Part shown: positions 8,210 to 16,535 of the stretch, in pieces
Numbering within the stretch: position 1 is the first letter of the stretch
Layout: each line of letters opens with the position of its first letter
Assembly (NCBI GenBank): GCA_964486155.1
Contig: CAZAKQ010000004.1
Span: 1-50,896, forward strand
DNA from: JAHITU01 sp964486155
Lineage (GTDB): Bacteria > Patescibacteriota > Minisyncoccia > Phycocordibacterales > UBA12079
Direction of reading: 5' to 3'
DNA: 50,896 nucleotides
Notes under the pieces: generated by a model
What the model was told of the DNA's origin: nothing
Database searches by the model: none
Seen by the model: only the letters and a program-made list of their open reading frames with translations
Program-made: the position numbers and the translations under genes

Positions 8210-8392
8210 TTACATTTGCTTGAAATAAATATAGAAAACATAAATTCCTGGAACTATGAAAGTTATTAAAAGAATGTAGGTATAATTTAGCCAAAATTCT
8301 GACCAATAAGAACCTATCAAGATTCCGGCAGAAACAACAGCTAACTCATAAAGAGCTGCTTGCCACCATTTAAAACAAAAATTATGAAACAT
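8210..8392 (-). CDS. Small membrane protein, unknown
   Basis: A 60-residue protein with two hydrophobic segments (about 10-30 and 35-55). The WWQAALYELAVVSAGILIG stretch is balanced in composition and non-repetitive, suggesting a real gene. No Shine-Dalgarno site is visible. Function unknown. Confidence 0.5.
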   Translation of the reverse strand: MFHNFCFKWWQAALYELAVVSAGILIGSYWSEFWLNYTYILLITFIVPGIYVFYIYFKQM

Positions 8393-8905
8393 AAAAATGA
8401 GTTAAAAGTTTATAAAGCCTGTTTGCCGGCAGGCAGGTTAAAAGTTAAAAGTTTTTGTTGCAAAAATTTACAGAGTAAATTTTTAACTTTATGAACTTTA
8501 CAAACTTTATGAACTTTTTACTAAGTTGTTAATTAATAATAATCTTTTTTCTTTTGTATCAATTTAATTATATATTAAATATTTAAAATATTTTTGGTTA
8601 AGGTGGGGATAATTATATAAGTATTTAGACTAACTACCCCAGTTAACTGGGGTAGTTAGTCTAAAATATTTGGTTAGTAGAGATAGATTTCGATTTCGCC
8701 AAACTTTGTTCTTAAATCTGCCTGCCGGCAGGCAGGTCTGTTATCTTAAATTTGTCTTTTGTTCAAACAGAAGGCTTTGACTTTACTTTTTTATTTAGAT
8801 GTATTCTGTCGGTTTATCCACAGTTTTTTTGTTGATAGTTGATGTAAAATAGTAGAGTAACAAAAAAATAAAGATTATTAAATTTTACTAAAACTGTTAA
8901 GAAAT
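8393..8905. other. Intergenic region upstream of nrdJ
   Basis: Contains two P1 palindromes (about 8418-8439 and 8717-8739), a hairpin AAAAATTTACAGAGTAAATTTTT near 8460 within a repetitive TTTATAAAGTTT-like background, and a perfect 36-bp palindrome at 8627-8662. I see no B12 riboswitch signature and no gene. Confidence 0.5.
8627..8662. repeat. Perfect 36-bp loopless palindrome
   Basis: Half-site AGACTAACTACCCCAGTT followed directly by its complement. The arms differ from other repeats, but the centre CCAGTTAACTGG recurs at 22716-22727. Confidence 0.85.
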
Positions 8906-11194
8906 ATGTCAAAAAACACAAAAAAAGGCGCAAAAAAACAAAATTTAGTTAAGAAAGTGCAAAAAAGAGATGGTTCTATAATTGATTTTAATTTAGAAAA
9001 AATAACAAATGCTGTTTATAAAGCAATGTTGGCTAACGAAGAAGGAACAACTGAAGAAGCCAAATTAATTGCTAATAAAATTTATTTAGATTTAGTAAAA
9101 ATTTCTAAAAGACACAAGACTTTTATTCCTAACGTAGAAGGGATTCAAGATGCGGTAGAAAATGAATTAATGCAAAATGATTTTGTTAAAACTGCCAAGG
9201 GATATATTTTATATCGACAAGAACGAGCTAGACTTAGAGATTTAGGAATAAGAGTTCCTGAAAAAGTAAAGAAATTAGTTAAAGAAGGAAAACAATATTT
9301 TAGAAATCCATTAGCTGAATTTGTTTATTATCGTTCTTATTCAAAATGGATAGAAGAAGAAGGAAGAAGAGAAACTTGGATAGAGACTGTAGACAGATAT
9401 TTGGATTTTATGAAAGAAAATTTAGGTGATAAATTAAAACCAGCTGAATATAAAAAAATAAAAGAATTTATTTTAAATCAAAAATCCATGCCTTCTATGA
9501 GATTATTTTGGAGTGCCGGAAAAGCTGCTAGAAGATGTAACGCTTGTGCTTATAATTGTTCGTATATTGCTCCTTCAGAATTACAAGATTTTGGAGAAAT
9601 TATGTATTTGTCCATGTGTGGTTGTGGAGTTGGTTTTAGTGCTGAAAGTTATAATGTACAAAAACTTCCTCAAATCAAAATTCATAATGGAAAATTGAAA
9701 ATGAGAAAAACTCACGTAGTGGAGGATTCTAAAGAAGGTTGGGCAGATGCTTTTGTTTATGGATTGAAAACTTGGTTTGCAGGAGAAGATGTACAATTTG
9801 ATTATTCAAAATTAAGACCAGAAGGAGCTAAACTTAAAACAATGGGAGGAAAAAGTTCAGGTCCTGATCCTTTAAAAAATTTGATTGACTTTACACGAGA
9901 TAGAGTTTTAAAAATGCATGGGAAAAGATTATCTAACTTAGATGTACACGATATTGTCTGTAAAATTGGAGAAGTGGTAGTATCTGGAGGAATGAGAAGG
10001 ACAGCTTTAATTTCTCTTTCTGAATTAGATGATAGTGAAATGAGATTAGCTAAGAGTGGGCAATTTTATTTAAATAACGCTCAACGGTCAATGGCTAATA
10101 ATTCAACAGCTTATAATGAAAAGCCAGCAGCTTCTGATTTTATGGATGAATGGGTGGCCTTGATGAAAAGTGGAACAGGGGAAAGAGGAATCTTTAATAG
10201 AAGTTCTTTAGGGAAACAAATACCTGAAAGAAGAAAAAAGATTTTTAATAAATATATGGAAGATTTTGGAGTAAACCCTTGTGGAGAGATAAATATTCGA
10301 TCTAAACAATTTTGTAATTTGAGTGAATTAGTAGCTCGACCAGAAGATACTGAAAAAACTTTGTTAGAAAAAGCTGAAATTGCTGCTTTATTAGGGACTT
10401 ATCAAACTACTTTAACTAATTTTGGATATTTGTCTAAAGGTTGGAAAAATAATTGTGAAGAGGAAAGATTATTAGGAGTTTCTATTACTGGACATTGGGA
10501 TTGTCCTGCTGTGCAAGATCCTAAGATTTTGAAAAAAATAAGAAATAGAGTAATAAAAGCTAATGAAAAATACGCAAAGAGATTTGGAATAAATCCAGCT
10601 ACGAGTGCTACTTGTGTAAAACCTTCAGGAACAGTTTCTCAATTAGTAGATTGTGCTTCTGGTATGCATCCACGACATTCACAATATTATATTAGAAGAA
10701 TTAGAATTTCAGCTACAGATTCTTTGTTTAAAATGTTGAAAGATCAAGGAGTGCCTTATCATCCAGAAAATGGCCAAGCTAAAGAAACGGCTAATACTTA
10801 TGTTTTTGAGTTCCCAGTGAAAGCTCCTTCAAGATCTAAAATTTTTAAGAATGATTTAAGTGCCATGGATCAATTGGAACATTGGAAAATGGTTAAAGAG
10901 AATTTTACTGAACATAATCCATCTGTAACTGTTTCTGTTTCTGATAATGAGTGGATTAAAGTGGCTAATTGGATTTATAAAAATTGGGATATTGTAGGAG
11001 GTTTGTCTTTTTTGCCTAGAAATGATTTTGTTTATACTTTAGCTCCATTTGAAGAAACTGATAAAAAGACTTACGAAGAAATGGGAAAGAGGTTTAAAGG
11101 AATTGATTTTTCTAAAATTGTTACTTATGAACAAGAAGATGAGACAGAAGGTTCAAAAGAATATGCTTGTGTAGCTGGACTTTGTGAAGTTTAG
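8906..11194 (+). CDS. nrdJ: Adenosylcobalamin-dependent ribonucleotide reductase (class II)
   Basis: 762 residues. An N-terminal ATP-cone-like region (VKKVQKRDGSIIDFNLEKI, about 17-95), the body with RCNACAYNCSYIA near 205-217, MYLSMCGCGVGFS, the active-site stretch NPCGEINIRSKQFCNLSE near 457-474, KPSGTVSQLVDCASGMHPRH near 570-590 and a C-terminal cysteine pair CVAGLCEV. It makes deoxyribonucleotides from ribonucleotides using B12 as radical source. It is the only reductase gene here and is monocistronic, ending in a terminator at 11206-11242. No Shine-Dalgarno site is evident. Confidence 0.92.
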   Translation: MSKNTKKGAKKQNLVKKVQKRDGSIIDFNLEKITNAVYKAMLANEEGTTEEAKLIANKIYLDLVKISKRHKTFIPNVEGIQDAVENELMQNDFVKTAKGYILYRQERARLRDLGIRVPEKVKKLVKEGKQYFRNPLAEFVYYRSYSKWIEEEGRRETWIETVDRYLDFMKENLGDKLKPAEYKKIKEFILNQKSMPSMRLFWSAGKAARRCNACAYNCSYIAPSELQDFGEIMYLSMCGCGVGFSAESYNVQKLPQIKIHNGKLKMRKTHVVEDSKEGWADAFVYGLKTWFAGEDVQFDYSKLRPEGAKLKTMGGKSSGPDPLKNLIDFTRDRVLKMHGKRLSNLDVHDIVCKIGEVVVSGGMRRTALISLSELDDSEMRLAKSGQFYLNNAQRSMANNSTAYNEKPAASDFMDEWVALMKSGTGERGIFNRSSLGKQIPERRKKIFNKYMEDFGVNPCGEINIRSKQFCNLSELVARPEDTEKTLLEKAEIAALLGTYQTTLTNFGYLSKGWKNNCEEERLLGVSITGHWDCPAVQDPKILKKIRNRVIKANEKYAKRFGINPATSATCVKPSGTVSQLVDCASGMHPRHSQYYIRRIRISATDSLFKMLKDQGVPYHPENGQAKETANTYVFEFPVKAPSRSKIFKNDLSAMDQLEHWKMVKENFTEHNPSVTVSVSDNEWIKVANWIYKNWDIVGGLSFLPRNDFVYTLAPFEETDKKTYEEMGKRFKGIDFSKIVTYEQEDETEGSKEYACVAGLCEV

Positions 11195-11205
11195 AAAATA
11201 TAAAT

Positions 11206-11242
11206 AAAACAAAGGCAGTTCTGTGATGAACTGCCTTTTTAA
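11206..11242. terminator. Intrinsic terminator after nrdJ
   Basis: AAAGGCAGTTC pairs with GAACTGCCTTT around TGTGAT, followed by T and A tracts; serves convergent genes. Confidence 0.8.
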
Positions 11243-11259
11243 ATAGAATTTAATTAGAT

Positions 11260-11697
11260 TTACTTATCTTTTGATATATTATATTTTTCGTATATTTCAT
11301 CTAAAATATTCCATTGACCTCCTCCTACAATAGATGGTATTTCTAATTTTAATACTAAATCCATTCCAGTCCAGAAAGTAAGTCTATTTTTCTTCTTGTT
11401 GATAATTTTTTTAATATTTTCATATTTACCTAAGCTAATATCAAAAGATATCCTCTTAACTGTAGATTCACTTACTTTTAATAGTTTAGATATTTTATAT
11501 TTGCTTATGTTCTCTTGAAGCATAAAAATAATAGATAATCGTTTAGCCAAAACAATTTTTTCAGATTCTCCTAACAAATCATTCAAAAAACTCTTAGTGG
11601 AATAACTTGTTTCTAATCTAGCTACTGTATCTACTAATCTTTTATTAATTTGATTTAATGTTTTTTTATTTAATTTTTGTTTAGAAACTCGAGCCAT
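11260..11697 (-). CDS. TrpR/YerC-like repressor family protein
   Basis: A 145-residue protein whose central part (ESEKIVLAKRLSIIFMLQEN, then KYKISKLLKVSESTVKRIS, about residues 55-95) matches the TrpR-like helix-turn-helix family. The C-terminal 45 residues extend beyond the fold. A TATAAT-like box lies close to the ATG. Two identical 20-bp palindromes lie 54 and 162 bp upstream, good candidates for its own operators. The ligand is unknown; tryptophan binding should not be assumed. Confidence 0.75.
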   Translation of the reverse strand: MARVSKQKLNKKTLNQINKRLVDTVARLETSYSTKSFLNDLLGESEKIVLAKRLSIIFMLQENISKYKISKLLKVSESTVKRISFDISLGKYENIKKIINKKKNRLTFWTGMDLVLKLEIPSIVGGGQWNILDEIYEKYNISKDK

Positions 11698-11750
11698 ATT
11701 AAAGATATATTATATATTACCGAAACTATTTTCTATTTATTATAACATAT

Positions 11751-11770
11751 TACTCCAATCGATTGGAGTA
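11751..11770. promoter_or_regulatory. 20-bp palindromic operator candidate 1
   Basis: TACTCCAATCGATTGGAGTA, perfectly palindromic, just upstream of a TATAAT box reading toward the TrpR-like gene. An identical copy lies at 11859-11878. Confidence 0.55.
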
Positions 11771-11858
11771 TTTTAATTGTTAAATTTTTGGAGTATTTAA
11801 ATTTAAATTTTTAAAATTATAAAAAAAATTATAAACAAATATCAAGTCAATACTTTTT

Positions 11859-11878
11859 TACTCCAATCGATTGGAGTA
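11859..11878. promoter_or_regulatory. 20-bp palindromic operator candidate 2
   Basis: Identical to the palindrome at 11751, spaced 108 bp apart. Position and identity suggest a dimeric regulator site. Confidence 0.55.
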
Positions 11879-11924
11879 TTTGGTTGATTTTAATGTATGA
11901 ATAGTAGGATTTGTTTGTTGATTG

Positions 11925-11990
11925 GTAGACTTAAACCTGGGACCTCATAGTGGATCATGAATGGCATGCATTCATCACTCTAATCCTGAG
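11925..11990 (-). pseudogene. Degenerate tRNA-like sequence
   Basis: On the minus strand the D-arm (CTCAGGATTAGAGT), an over-long anticodon hairpin (ATGAATG paired with CATTCAT) and a T-arm-like GGTTTAAGTC are in tRNA order, but the acceptor 5' strand and a normal 7-nt anticodon loop are missing. Confidence 0.45.
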
Positions 11991-12000
11991 TAGAAATTTT

Positions 12001-12152
12001 GTGCGAATGGTAGGACTCGGTCACTCTCGTGGATATTTTATTTCGCAAGCTCATAAAATATCTCACTCCCTTGACCTCCACTCGGCGATTCGACTCTTTC
12101 GCTTCGCTACAGAGTCGGCTTCGCATCGCCTCGGTTCGAGTCCTACATCGCA
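12001..12152 (-). repeat. tRNA-Ile-bounded structured element
   Basis: Starts with TGCGAATGGTAGGACTCG and ends with its near inverse TTCGAGTCCTACATCGCA. Inside are hairpin 1 (GATATTTTAT with ATAAAATATC around TTCGCAAGCTC), linker CTTGACCTCCACTCGGCG, hairpin 2 (CGACTCT with AGAGTCG around TTCGCTTCGCTAC) and GCCTCGGTTCG. Same plan as the tRNA-Ser, -Asn and -Thr elements. It is followed by a hairpin with AACACTATCGTGTT. Confidence 0.75.
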
Positions 12153-12203
12153 GTAAAACAAAAATCACTCAAACACTATCGTGTTGAGTTCTTTTGTTTT
12201 ATG

Positions 12204-12273
12204 TGCGAATGGTAGGACTCGGTCACTCTCGTGGATATCAGTGATGCGCTCTAACCACCTGAGCTACATTCGC
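12204..12273 (-). pseudogene. Hybrid tRNA-Ile (GAT) 5' half joined to an element end
   Basis: On the minus strand the acceptor (GCGAATG), D-arm and 5' anticodon stem with GAT are normal. After the anticodon the sequence switches to the element end and then CGAGTCCTACCATTCGCA, so the acceptor pairs but no 3' anticodon stem or 5' T-stem exists. The last 36 bp are identical to 12001-12036. It is probably a product of recombination between a tRNA-Ile and the neighbouring element. Confidence 0.65.
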
Positions 12274-12339
12274 ATATTTTTTGAATTATATACTATTTCT
12301 TATAATTTTTCCATATTTTTCTGGTATAATAATGTGAAT

Positions 12340-12813
12340 ATGCAGGTAGATAAAAATTTGAAAAAAATTATAAACAAAGCTGAAAAAACATATAAAAGAA
12401 TTGGGGAAATTTACTGCCCTTATTTTAAAGAAAAAGTCTCTTTTAATGACAAGGGGATTAAACATTTAAAATTTAAATCTGAAAGTAAAGCTCGTGAAAG
12501 AAAAGATCAATATATGCGTTTAAAAAATATCCACATCGCTCCTTTAGTTGTAGAAAGAAGCTCAACTCTTCAAGAAATTCATAGTAAAAAAATCTTTGTT
12601 AAAGTTCGTACGAATACAAGAAAAGAAGAAATATTAAAACAAGCTACTTATTATGGGTTTGTAGCTATCATAGAAGATGGAAATTTCAATAAAAGAGTTA
12701 AAGTAATCATTAGACAGATTGAAGGTGGAAATAAACACTTTTGGAGTGTAATTCCTTTCTGGAAAAGTAATAAAGAATTAAAACTATTTTCTGGAAATTT
12801 AGAAGAAGACTAA
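12340..12813 (+). CDS. Conserved-looking hypothetical protein
   Basis: 157 residues starting at ATG 12340; the frame stays open further upstream only through the hybrid tRNA. A TATAAT box ends 11 nt before the ATG. The sequence has a compact, charged fold with IYCPYFKEKVSFNDKGIKHL, an HIAPLVVERSSTLQEIH centre and VIIRQIEGGNKHFWSVIPFW near the end. The layout (His/Arg-rich core, aromatic end) recalls small phage- or toxin-type nucleases of the PBECR kind, but I cannot confirm this. A hairpin terminator follows. Confidence 0.55.
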   Translation: MQVDKNLKKIINKAEKTYKRIGEIYCPYFKEKVSFNDKGIKHLKFKSESKARERKDQYMRLKNIHIAPLVVERSSTLQEIHSKKIFVKVRTNTRKEEILKQATYYGFVAIIEDGNFNKRVKVIIRQIEGGNKHFWSVIPFWKSNKELKLFSGNLEED

Positions 12814-12844
12814 AAAACACCAGCTAGAAGCTGATGTATTTTAG

Positions 12845-12906
12845 TTGTGTTTGGTTACAGTTTGATAACATATACCGTGACGGGGTAAAGACCCCCCCAA
12901 ACACAG
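12845..12906 (+). ncRNA. Structured leader upstream of prfB
   Basis: GTGTTTGG pairs with CCAAACAC at the ends of a 60-nt region that holds GGGGTAAAGACCCC. It lies between the terminator of the previous gene and prfB. It could be a riboswitch-like leader or simply a hairpin; no known class is recognised. Confidence 0.35.
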
Positions 12907-12966
12907 CTTAATTATACATGTTATTAAATTATAAGACAAGAGCTTATATACATTTTATTAAAAAAT

Positions 12967-13836
12967 ATGAAAAAGGAAAATTTACAAAAAGAAATAGAGA
13001 AATTAGAACAAGAAATGACTAAAGTTGATTTTTGGCAAGATAAAAATCGAGCTCAGTCTGTAATAAAGCAAATAGAAGAATTAAAATTACAAATTGAAGG
13101 AAAGGGAAAATATGATAATGGAAATGCTGTTATTACTATTTTTTCAGGAGCCGGAGGGTTAGATGCTGAAGATTTTTCAAGAATTTTATATAAAATGTAT
13201 TATAAATTTGCTGAAAATCAAAATTGGCAAATTTTTTTGTTGCATAAAAATGAAAATGAACATAAAGGATTTAGAAATATCACTTTTGAAATACAAGGTA
13301 AAGGAGTTTATGGAAAATTAAAAAATGAATCAGGTGTACATCGACTTGTACGACTTTCACCGTTTAATGCTAATCAAAAAAGACATACTTCGTTTTCAAT
13401 GGTGGAGGTGATTCCTAAATTTGAAAAAATAGGGCAGATAGAAATTGCTGAGAAAGACTTGAAGATAGAATTTTCTAAGTCTAGTGGCCCAGGAGGACAA
13501 AATGTAAATAAAAGAGATACTGCAGTAAGAATAGTACATTTACCAACTAATGTATCTGTTCATATTGACTCTGAGAGAACTCAAGGGGCTAATAAAGAAA
13601 AAGCTTTAGGAATCTTAGAAGCAAAATTATTCAAAAAATTAGAAGAAGAAAAATTAGAAAAAGAAGATTTAGCCAAAATATCAAAAACAACTAGTGTGGA
13701 ATGGGGAAATCAGATTCGTTCTTATGTTTTCCATCCATATCAAGTGATTAAAGATCATCGTTCGGGAGTAGAAATTAGGGATATTGATAAAGTAATTGAA
13801 GGTGGAGAGATAGATAAATTAATTATTTTGAAATAA
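12967..13836 (+). CDS. prfB: Peptide chain release factor 2, short form
   Basis: 289 residues against about 365 usual. The tripeptide anticodon region reads RLSPFNANQKRHTSF (SPF near 131) and the catalytic GGQ sits in SSGPGGQNVNKR near 176, so both decoding and hydrolysis sites are present. The shortage is in domain 1, reduced to about 45 residues. No programmed-frameshift site is visible. Its presence shows UGA is a stop. It is followed by rpsB and tsf, a common order in Patescibacteria. Confidence 0.92.
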   Translation: MKKENLQKEIEKLEQEMTKVDFWQDKNRAQSVIKQIEELKLQIEGKGKYDNGNAVITIFSGAGGLDAEDFSRILYKMYYKFAENQNWQIFLLHKNENEHKGFRNITFEIQGKGVYGKLKNESGVHRLVRLSPFNANQKRHTSFSMVEVIPKFEKIGQIEIAEKDLKIEFSKSSGPGGQNVNKRDTAVRIVHLPTNVSVHIDSERTQGANKEKALGILEAKLFKKLEEEKLEKEDLAKISKTTSVEWGNQIRSYVFHPYQVIKDHRSGVEIRDIDKVIEGGEIDKLIILK

Positions 13837-13989
13837 GTTTAGATTTTAAATTTAATGATTTATAAAATGACTATTTATTATTTTAATTCTCAATTTACAA
13901 CCAAAAATTGTTAAATATAATTTTCAAACAAGAAAATCTAATATATAATTTGGTTGCAAATATGTTTATTTTTTGCTAAACTCTTGGCT

Positions 13990-14724
13990 ATGATAAAAGA
14001 AAAAACAAACAAAATTAATGTTGATTCAACTCAAATTGAGAAGATGTTTGAGGCTGGAGCTCATTATGCTTATACTAAAACAAAAAGACATCCTTCTGCA
14101 AAACCTTTTATTTTTGGAGATAAAAACAATACAGAAATTTTTGATTTAGAAAAAACTTTTGTTTCTTTACAAGAAGCTAAAGAATTTATTAAATCTTTAT
14201 TTGAGAAAGCAGGAACTCAAATATTGTTTGTAGCTAGTAAAAGTGAAGCATCTGAAATAGTTAAATCAATAGCTGAAGGAATTGAAATGCCTAATGTTTA
14301 TAATCGTTGGGTTGGAGGAACTTTGACTAATTTTGAAATGACTAAGAAAAGAATTGATTTATATTTAAAATTAGTTGATGAAAGAGAGAAAGGGGACTTA
14401 ATGAAATATACAAAAAAAGAAAGATTGCAAATTGATAAAAAAATTGCAAAATTAGAAACAAAATTTGCCGGTATTTCTAATATGAAAACTTTACCAGCAG
14501 TTATATTTGTAGTTGATCCAAAATATGAATCAGTGGCTGTAAAAGAAGCTTTAACAAAAAATATACCAGTAATAGCTTTAGCTAATTCAGATTGTAATAT
14601 AAAAACTATAGATTTTCCTATTTTAGCTAATGATGCTGCTGGTGAAAGTATTAAATTATTTACAGAAGAAATCGCTTCTGTTTGTAAAAGTACAACAAAA
14701 AAAGAAGGAGAATCAAAATCATAG
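13990..14724 (+). CDS. rpsB: 30S ribosomal protein S2
   Basis: 244 residues from ATG 13990; an upstream in-frame ATG at 13954 would add 12 hydrophobic residues foreign to S2. Typical S2 stretches are MFEAGAHYAYTKTKRHPSAKPF, YNRWVGGTLTNFEM, NMKTLPAVIFVVDP and IPVIALANSDCN. Either a TATAAT 20 nt upstream of 13954 or a TGCTAAACT extended -10 just before 13990 could drive it, and the second would make it leaderless. Confidence 0.93.
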   Translation: MIKEKTNKINVDSTQIEKMFEAGAHYAYTKTKRHPSAKPFIFGDKNNTEIFDLEKTFVSLQEAKEFIKSLFEKAGTQILFVASKSEASEIVKSIAEGIEMPNVYNRWVGGTLTNFEMTKKRIDLYLKLVDEREKGDLMKYTKKERLQIDKKIAKLETKFAGISNMKTLPAVIFVVDPKYESVAVKEALTKNIPVIALANSDCNIKTIDFPILANDAAGESIKLFTEEIASVCKSTTKKEGESKS

Positions 14725-14813
14725 ATTTTGAATTAAAAATTATAAATTTTAGATTTTAAATTTAAAAAATCATAGGTTGGTTTTTTAAGTCTAAGTATTT
14801 AATAAATTAAATT

Positions 14814-15395
14814 ATGATAACAACAGAACAAGTAAAAGAATTAAGAGATAAAACAGGTATTTCTATTATGCAATGTAAAAAAGCTTTGGAGGAAGCAGGA
14901 GGGGATATGGAAAAAGCAATTATTTTGTTGAGTAAAAAGTCTAAACAAATAGCAGAAAAAAAATCAGATAGAACTCTTGGTTCAGGAGTGGTTAGTTCAT
15001 ATGTCCATGCTGGAGGTTCAGCAGGAGCAATGGTAGAATTGTTATGTGAAACAGATTTTGTTGCTAAAAATGAAGATTTTCAAGCTGTGGCCTATGATAT
15101 AGCGATGCAAGTAACAGCTACAGCTCCTCAATTTTTGAAAAAAGAGGAGATTTCTGAAGAAGTAAAAAAGAAAGCGGTTGAAGTATTTGAAAAAGAAGTT
15201 GAAGATAAGCCTGAGGAAATGAGAGAAAAGATATTGCAAGGAAAATTAGATGCACATTTTAAAAATAGTGTTTTGTTAGAACAAGAATTCATAAAAGATC
15301 CTAGTAAAAAAATTGGTACTTTAATTGAAGAGGGAACTCAAAAATTTGGAGAAAAAATTGAAATAGGTAATTTTACTCGTTTTTCAATAAATTAA
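14814..15395 (+). CDS. tsf: Elongation factor Ts, short form
   Basis: 193 residues. The N-terminal UBA-like part (ITTEQVKELRDKTGISIMQC, then KKALEEAGGDMEKAI) and ELLCETDFVAKNEDF, the guanine-exchange core, are clear. It is the short one-core form seen in thermophiles and reduced genomes. It catalyses GDP/GTP exchange on EF-Tu. It lies 89 bp after rpsB and is probably cotranscribed. Confidence 0.93.
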   Translation: MITTEQVKELRDKTGISIMQCKKALEEAGGDMEKAIILLSKKSKQIAEKKSDRTLGSGVVSSYVHAGGSAGAMVELLCETDFVAKNEDFQAVAYDIAMQVTATAPQFLKKEEISEEVKKKAVEVFEKEVEDKPEEMREKILQGKLDAHFKNSVLLEQEFIKDPSKKIGTLIEEGTQKFGEKIEIGNFTRFSIN

Positions 15396-15463
15396 ATTTT
15401 TATTTAAAAATTAAAAAAAATGTAGAGTAGATTTTTTTTTAAATAAGTTGAAACTTAATAAAA

Positions 15464-15865
15464 ATGTTTTATTTAATATCAATTGTATTAATAACAGCAA
15501 TACTCATAATATTAATGATAGGCTTTAGGAGTTATCGATTAACATTTTGGATGAATTTTGTAAATTCAAATTTTATAGAAAAAATGGATGTTTTTTTAGA
15601 AAAAAAAATTGAAGTAGCTAAAAAAACTACCAAAAATAATTTTATAGTAACTAGAAAGATTTTAGCAGTATTATCTTTAGAAGTTACAAAATTTATTGTA
15701 AAAATTAAGAATTTATTTAACTTAGTTTTTAAAGATATAATTAAAAAAACAAATAATCAATTAGGAAAAATATATGAACAAAAAGTAGCAAGACAGCCTT
15801 CTGATTATTTAAAAAATATAGAACAACATAAAAAAGAAACAGTAATAGAAAGAGAGGATTTTTGA
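15464..15865 (+). CDS. Hypothetical membrane-anchored protein
   Basis: 133 residues with one N-terminal membrane segment (about 2-22) and a basic, helical, soluble remainder, with a second weakly hydrophobic stretch about 65-85. It follows tsf by 68 bp on the same strand. No family recognised. Confidence 0.6.
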   Translation: MFYLISIVLITAILIILMIGFRSYRLTFWMNFVNSNFIEKMDVFLEKKIEVAKKTTKNNFIVTRKILAVLSLEVTKFIVKIKNLFNLVFKDIIKKTNNQLGKIYEQKVARQPSDYLKNIEQHKKETVIEREDF

Positions 15866-15907
15866 TTTCATTTTTGATTTAAATATGATAATATAATTAA
15901 GCATCAA

Positions 15908-15984
15908 GCCACCTTAGCTCAGTTTGTGGAGTTCAAAACGATAGTTTTGAAAGTTTTGTCAAAACCGTTGCTCTCGTTGGTTGT
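15908..15984 (+). pseudogene. tRNA-Thr-like copy A with inserted hairpin
   Basis: GCCACCTTAGCTCAG is identical to the 5' end of tRNA-Thr. After GTGGAG comes a hairpin TTCAAAAC/GTTTTGAA and then AGTTTTGTCAAAACC, a relic of the anticodon arm; the 3' half is unrecognisable. Copy B at 16100 has the same hairpin with paired base changes. Confidence 0.6.
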
Positions 15985-16024
15985 TAATATAAAATTGAAA
16001 ATAAAATAAATTGTAAAATAATTA

Positions 16025-16097
16025 GCCACCTTAGCTCAGTTGGTAGAGCAACGGTTTTGTAAACCGTAGGTCATCAGTTCGACTCTGATAGGTGGCT
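16025..16097 (+). tRNA. tRNA-Thr (anticodon TGT)
   Basis: Acceptor GCCACCT/AGGTGGC, D-arm with AGTTGGTAGAGC, anticodon stem ACGGT/ACCGT with loop TTTGTAA, T-loop TTCGACT. It is flanked on both sides by altered copies. Confidence 0.95.
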
Positions 16098-16099
16098 CA

Positions 16100-16186
16100 T
16101 CTTAGCTCTGTTGGTGGAGTTGAAAGCGACTAGCTTTCAAAGTTTTGTATAAATAGCAGGAGTCAGTTCGACTCTGATAGGTGGCT
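16100..16186 (+). pseudogene. tRNA-Thr-like copy B with inserted hairpin
   Basis: CTTAGCTCTGTTGGTGGAG, hairpin TTGAAAGC/GCTTTCAA, AGTTTTGTATAAATAGCAGGAG, then a T-arm and acceptor 3' strand identical to tRNA-Thr. The acceptor 5' strand is missing (TCAT instead of GCCACC). A hairpin with GTCCAGC/GCTGGA and a T-run follows. Confidence 0.6.
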
Positions 16187-16225
16187 CATTAAAAAATTAG
16201 TCCAGCTTTGCTGGATTTTTTTAAT

Positions 16226-16410
16226 GAACCACCTGAAAAAATACGTAGTATTTTTTAAGAGTCGAAAGGCGGAGCGGTCTACAATTTAATATTTTCCAGC
16301 TCTAAACTGGAAAATATTAAATTGTCGCGAGCCGGGGTTGATAGTACTTATTATTTTTGAGTGCGAAGCACGAAAAAAATAATTAGTAACTAGTAACCGA
16401 CTCTGACGGA
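16226..16410 (+). repeat. tRNA-Thr-bounded structured element
   Basis: Begins GAACCACCT (inverse of the tRNA-Thr acceptor), then an inserted A/T hairpin and AAGAGTCGAAAGGCGGAGC. Long hairpin CAATTTAATATTTTCCAG with its complement, linker GCGAGCCGGGG, a second hairpin AGTACTTATTATTTTT with AAAAATAATTAGTAACT, then AACCGACTCTGACGG, a worn tRNA-Thr 3' end. It is the same plan as the tRNA-Ser elements, in the orientation of the neighbouring tRNA. Confidence 0.7.
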
Positions 16411-16535
16411 ATTTGACTTAATATGTTATTATTATTTTGCATAATGGGACAAGATTAATGTTGATAATTACCTTATTACATTATATCTTGTTCCATTTTG
16501 TTTAGTATATCCATAAACTTAATTTATTTATAAAA

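Noticed and set aside
8393..8905. Cobalamin riboswitch upstream of nrdJ
   Set aside because: No B12-box-like sequence or fitting stems; only palindromes and A/T hairpins were found.
11950..12168. Open frames on both strands near the tRNA-Ile element
   Set aside because: They cover inverted tRNA-derived ends and hairpins and have no ribosome site or family.
12850..12966. Programmed frameshift of prfB
   Set aside because: The prfB frame is continuous from its ATG and no CUU-UGA-type shift site lies upstream.
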